From: Cyanobacteria bacterium OH_CBB_238
GTDB taxonomy: Bacteria > Cyanobacteriota > Vampirovibrionia > Gastranaerophilales > Gastranaerophilaceae
DNA: 16,433 nucleotides
Direction of reading: 5' to 3'
NCBI GenBank assembly: GCA_023409995.1
Contig: JAEYQN010000117.1
Location: forward strand, 1 to 16,433
The translations under genes and the position numbers were made by a program. Positions 15,129-16,433 of the stretch are shown here, piece after piece. The notes under the pieces are model-generated. The model was given only the letters and a program-made list of their open reading frames with translations, searched no databases and was not told the origin of the DNA. Positions within the stretch are counted from its first letter, which is position 1. Each line of letters opens with the position of its first letter.

Positions 15129-15141
15129 GCAATATCCCATT
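15112..15141. terminator. Hairpin between convergent genes, stop codon in its loop
   Basis: AATGGGACATTGC (15112-15124) pairs with GCAATATCCCATT (15129-15141), with one C-A mismatch and an ATAA loop. The loop contains most of the activase TAA stop (15126-15128). On the minus strand the stem is followed by a short T run, so it best fits a terminator for the ccdA transcript; on the plus strand A residues follow. It may also protect or end the activase mRNA. Confidence 0.6.
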
Positions 15142-15161
15142 AAAAAACATCTAAATTTTCG

Positions 15162-15872
15162 CTACACGAATGGCTGAAAAACTTTGTAGAAAATAAACAA
15201 AGATAGCAATATAAACACAACACCGCTTAACTTCATGAGCATTTCTGTAAAAGGTGCCATAGACTTTAGATTTTTAATTACAGATGCAAATAAACCACAA
15301 ATAACAATTATTACGCACTGCCCAATTGCAAATAGGAACAACAACAATATAGAATATGATATCTTTGCTGATAATGAAGCGATAGCCATTATTGTGGCAA
15401 GTATTGGCGATGAACATGGCGTAGTAGCAAGAGCGAAAGCCATACCAATTAATGCAGGATACAAAAATAAACTTTCACTATCACCTTGAGGAAACTTTTT
15501 GATAATAGTTGGAAATGGAATTTCCACAAGTCCCAATAAATTCAGACCAAAAACCATTATTAGCGATGCTAAAAAGATAATCCATAAGGGAGAAGAAACT
15601 GAAGTAAAGGCCTTTCCAGTTAATGCACACGCAACACCAACAACACTAAGTACAATAGATAAGCCAATAGAAAAAGCCAAAAGTTGTACTAGAATTCTTT
15701 TTGTATTTGTATCTTTAGATCCACCAATATAAGCAAGTACCAAAGGAAGTACACCTAAGCTACACGGGGATAATGAAGATATAACCCCACCTACAAAAGC
15801 AAGCAAAAAAACTAACCCTGTAACATGACTTGTTTGAATATAGGATACTAAACTATTAATAACATTTTCCAT
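15162..15872 (-). CDS. CcdA/DsbD-type membrane thiol-disulfide carrier
   Basis: This 236-residue integral membrane protein passes electrons from cytoplasmic thioredoxin to a thioredoxin-like protein on the outer side of the membrane, for cytochrome c or disulfide-protein maintenance. About six hydrophobic helices are visible: 17-35, 40-50/62-85, 95-115, 138-160, 172-195 and 212-232. The two redox cysteines expected in this family are present, Cys37 in SSLSPCSLG near the first helix and Cys153 in ATTPCSSPIL. The usual proline two residues after the first cysteine is replaced by the SLG sequence. The ATG shares one base with the stop of the thioredoxin gene (TAATG), a stop-start junction implying coupled translation, and no separate ribosome site is strong. 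No ResB/CcsB gene is in view, so a link to cytochrome c is unproven. Confidence 0.87.
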   Translation of the reverse strand: MENVINSLVSYIQTSHVTGLVFLLAFVGGVISSLSPCSLGVLPLVLAYIGGSKDTNTKRILVQLLAFSIGLSIVLSVVGVACALTGKAFTSVSSPLWIIFLASLIMVFGLNLLGLVEIPFPTIIKKFPQGDSESLFLYPALIGMAFALATTPCSSPILATIMAIASLSAKISYSILLLFLFAIGQCVIIVICGLFASVIKNLKSMAPFTEMLMKLSGVVFILLSLFIFYKVFQPFV

Positions 15873-16261
15873 TATAATATCGCTTTCAATTTAGTTTCAA
15901 ACTCTGACCTTAGCATAGAACCTTCTGTTCTAAATTTTTGTTTACCAGTTTTATCCAAAAACACCATTGTTGGAACTAAATAGACATTATGTTTTTTTAC
16001 CAAAGCCTGAATATCTGATGCATCAGAGCCTGCATCAACTTTAATAAAGTCAATTTGATCATTATAGTCAGGTTCAACTATGGCTATAACTTTTTTCATT
16101 TTTGCACAATCAGAACACATAGCTGAAGTAAAGATAATAACAGTAGGCTTATTTTCAGCCTGTGCAACTGAGATTATGTCACTATGTTTATTTTTATCTA
16201 GAGTGATATATGCAAAAATTGGTAAAACAATGATAAGTAGAATAAGGATTAAATTTTTCAT
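15872..16261 (-). CDS. Membrane-anchored thioredoxin-like protein
   Basis: The 129-residue protein starts with a hydrophobic N-terminal helix (3-20, LILILLIIVLPIFAYI) with few charges, likely an uncleaved anchor or a signal peptide. The thioredoxin fold follows: strand KPTVIIFTSAMC, the active-site CSDC (49-52), then FIKVDAGSD and the cis-proline segment LVPTMVF (Pro97). It should act on the outer face of the membrane, accepting electrons from the CcdA-type protein whose gene starts in its stop codon. The ATG is well supported by GGAG eight bases upstream. The CSDC active site, instead of CGPC, suggests a specialised redox role. A TlpA-like, CcmG-like or general surface disulfide reductase function all remain possible. 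Confidence 0.88.
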   Translation of the reverse strand: MKNLILILLIIVLPIFAYITLDKNKHSDIISVAQAENKPTVIIFTSAMCSDCAKMKKVIAIVEPDYNDQIDFIKVDAGSDASDIQALVKKHNVYLVPTMVFLDKTGKQKFRTEGSMLRSEFETKLKAIL

Positions 16262-16292
16262 AGTCTCTCTCCATTTAACTCAACCTTACTCT

Positions 16293-16301
16293 ACTATAAC
16301 A
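16293..16301 (-). promoter_or_regulatory. Extended -10 promoter of the thioredoxin/ccdA pair
   Basis: On the minus strand, TGTTATAGT fits TGnTATAAT with one mismatch. Transcription would begin near 16286, giving a leader of about 25 bases before ATG 16261. No -35 is evident. Confidence 0.5.
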
Positions 16302-16344
16302 TATTACTATTAAACATCGCTTATTTGGCTAATAAAGTTGGGCA

Positions 16345-16433
16345 TCATAAATCTTCTGGCAAATACAATTTTGTTTTATCCAAAGTTTCTCTTAATAAAT
16401 CATATTTGTTTATATTGGAAGATATCTGTTGAT
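16345..16433 (-). CDS. C-terminal end of a truncated unrecognised gene
   Basis: Reading leftward from the window edge, one minus-strand frame stays open for 28 codons and stops with TGA at 16347-16345. The residues (…YDLLRETLDKTKLYLPEDL) look like a normal charged amphipathic protein end, and the other two frames close sooner. The gap to the thioredoxin ATG is 83 bases and holds its promoter. The family cannot be told from so little sequence. Confidence 0.45.
   Translation of the reverse strand, partial: QQISSNINKYDLLRETLDKTKLYLPEDL

Noticed and set aside
16080..16313. Plus-strand open frame of 77 codons over the thioredoxin gene
   Set aside because: It is antisense to a gene with a clear CxxC active site, anchor helix and ribosome site, and shows no domain of its own.

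Overview
The window looks like a piece of an AT-rich bacterial chromosome. No rRNA, tRNA, CRISPR array, transposase or phage gene was seen. The best lineage guess is a non-photosynthetic relative of cyanobacteria (Vampirovibrionia/'Melainabacteria', Gastranaerophilales-like). This is inference from three things: a Ski2/DSHCT-type helicase of the cyanobacterial kind, an oxygen-sensitive acyl-CoA dehydratase activase suggesting anaerobic life, and several large unrecognised membrane proteins of a style I associate with that group. No marker gene was placed on a tree.

Layout. 6-1043: a zinc-dependent medium-chain dehydrogenase. 1044-1280: an AT-rich gap with a 17-bp nested inverted repeat. 1281-3048: two overlapping genes for small multi-helix membrane proteins of unknown function, closed by a strong bidirectional terminator (3047-3076). 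3075-5132 (minus): a soluble protein whose C-terminal two thirds match the cytoplasmic domain of the flagellar/type III export gate protein FlhA, and an unrecognised 174-residue protein. From 5235 a long plus-strand run begins: clpP, a small XRE-type regulator, ffh (SRP GTPase), a sugar-nucleotide pyrophosphorylase, DAHP synthase (aroF) and a Ski2-like helicase starting at TTG inside the end of aroF. The helicase stop overlaps, tail to tail, the stop of a 626-residue membrane protein on the minus strand. A divergent gap of about 240 bases then leads to the dehydratase activase (14124-15128). It converges on a minus-strand pair, a membrane-anchored thioredoxin and a CcdA-type membrane thiol carrier, joined by a one-base TAATG junction. 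The last 90 bases hold the C-terminal end of another minus-strand gene.

How the genes work together. Most of the plus-strand run is housekeeping: proteolysis, membrane targeting, sugar-nucleotide supply, entry to aromatic amino acid synthesis and RNA handling. The CcdA/thioredoxin pair should pass reducing power from cytoplasm to the outer face of the membrane.

The most unusual item is the FlhA-C-like protein. It has a DUF4177-like N-terminal domain and a coiled coil where FlhA would have its membrane domain, so it is a membrane-free version of an export-gate docking platform. The second most unusual are the three unrecognised membrane proteins (1281, 2404 and 13887 minus), which share a helix-charged loop-helix layout and may be one lineage-specific family.
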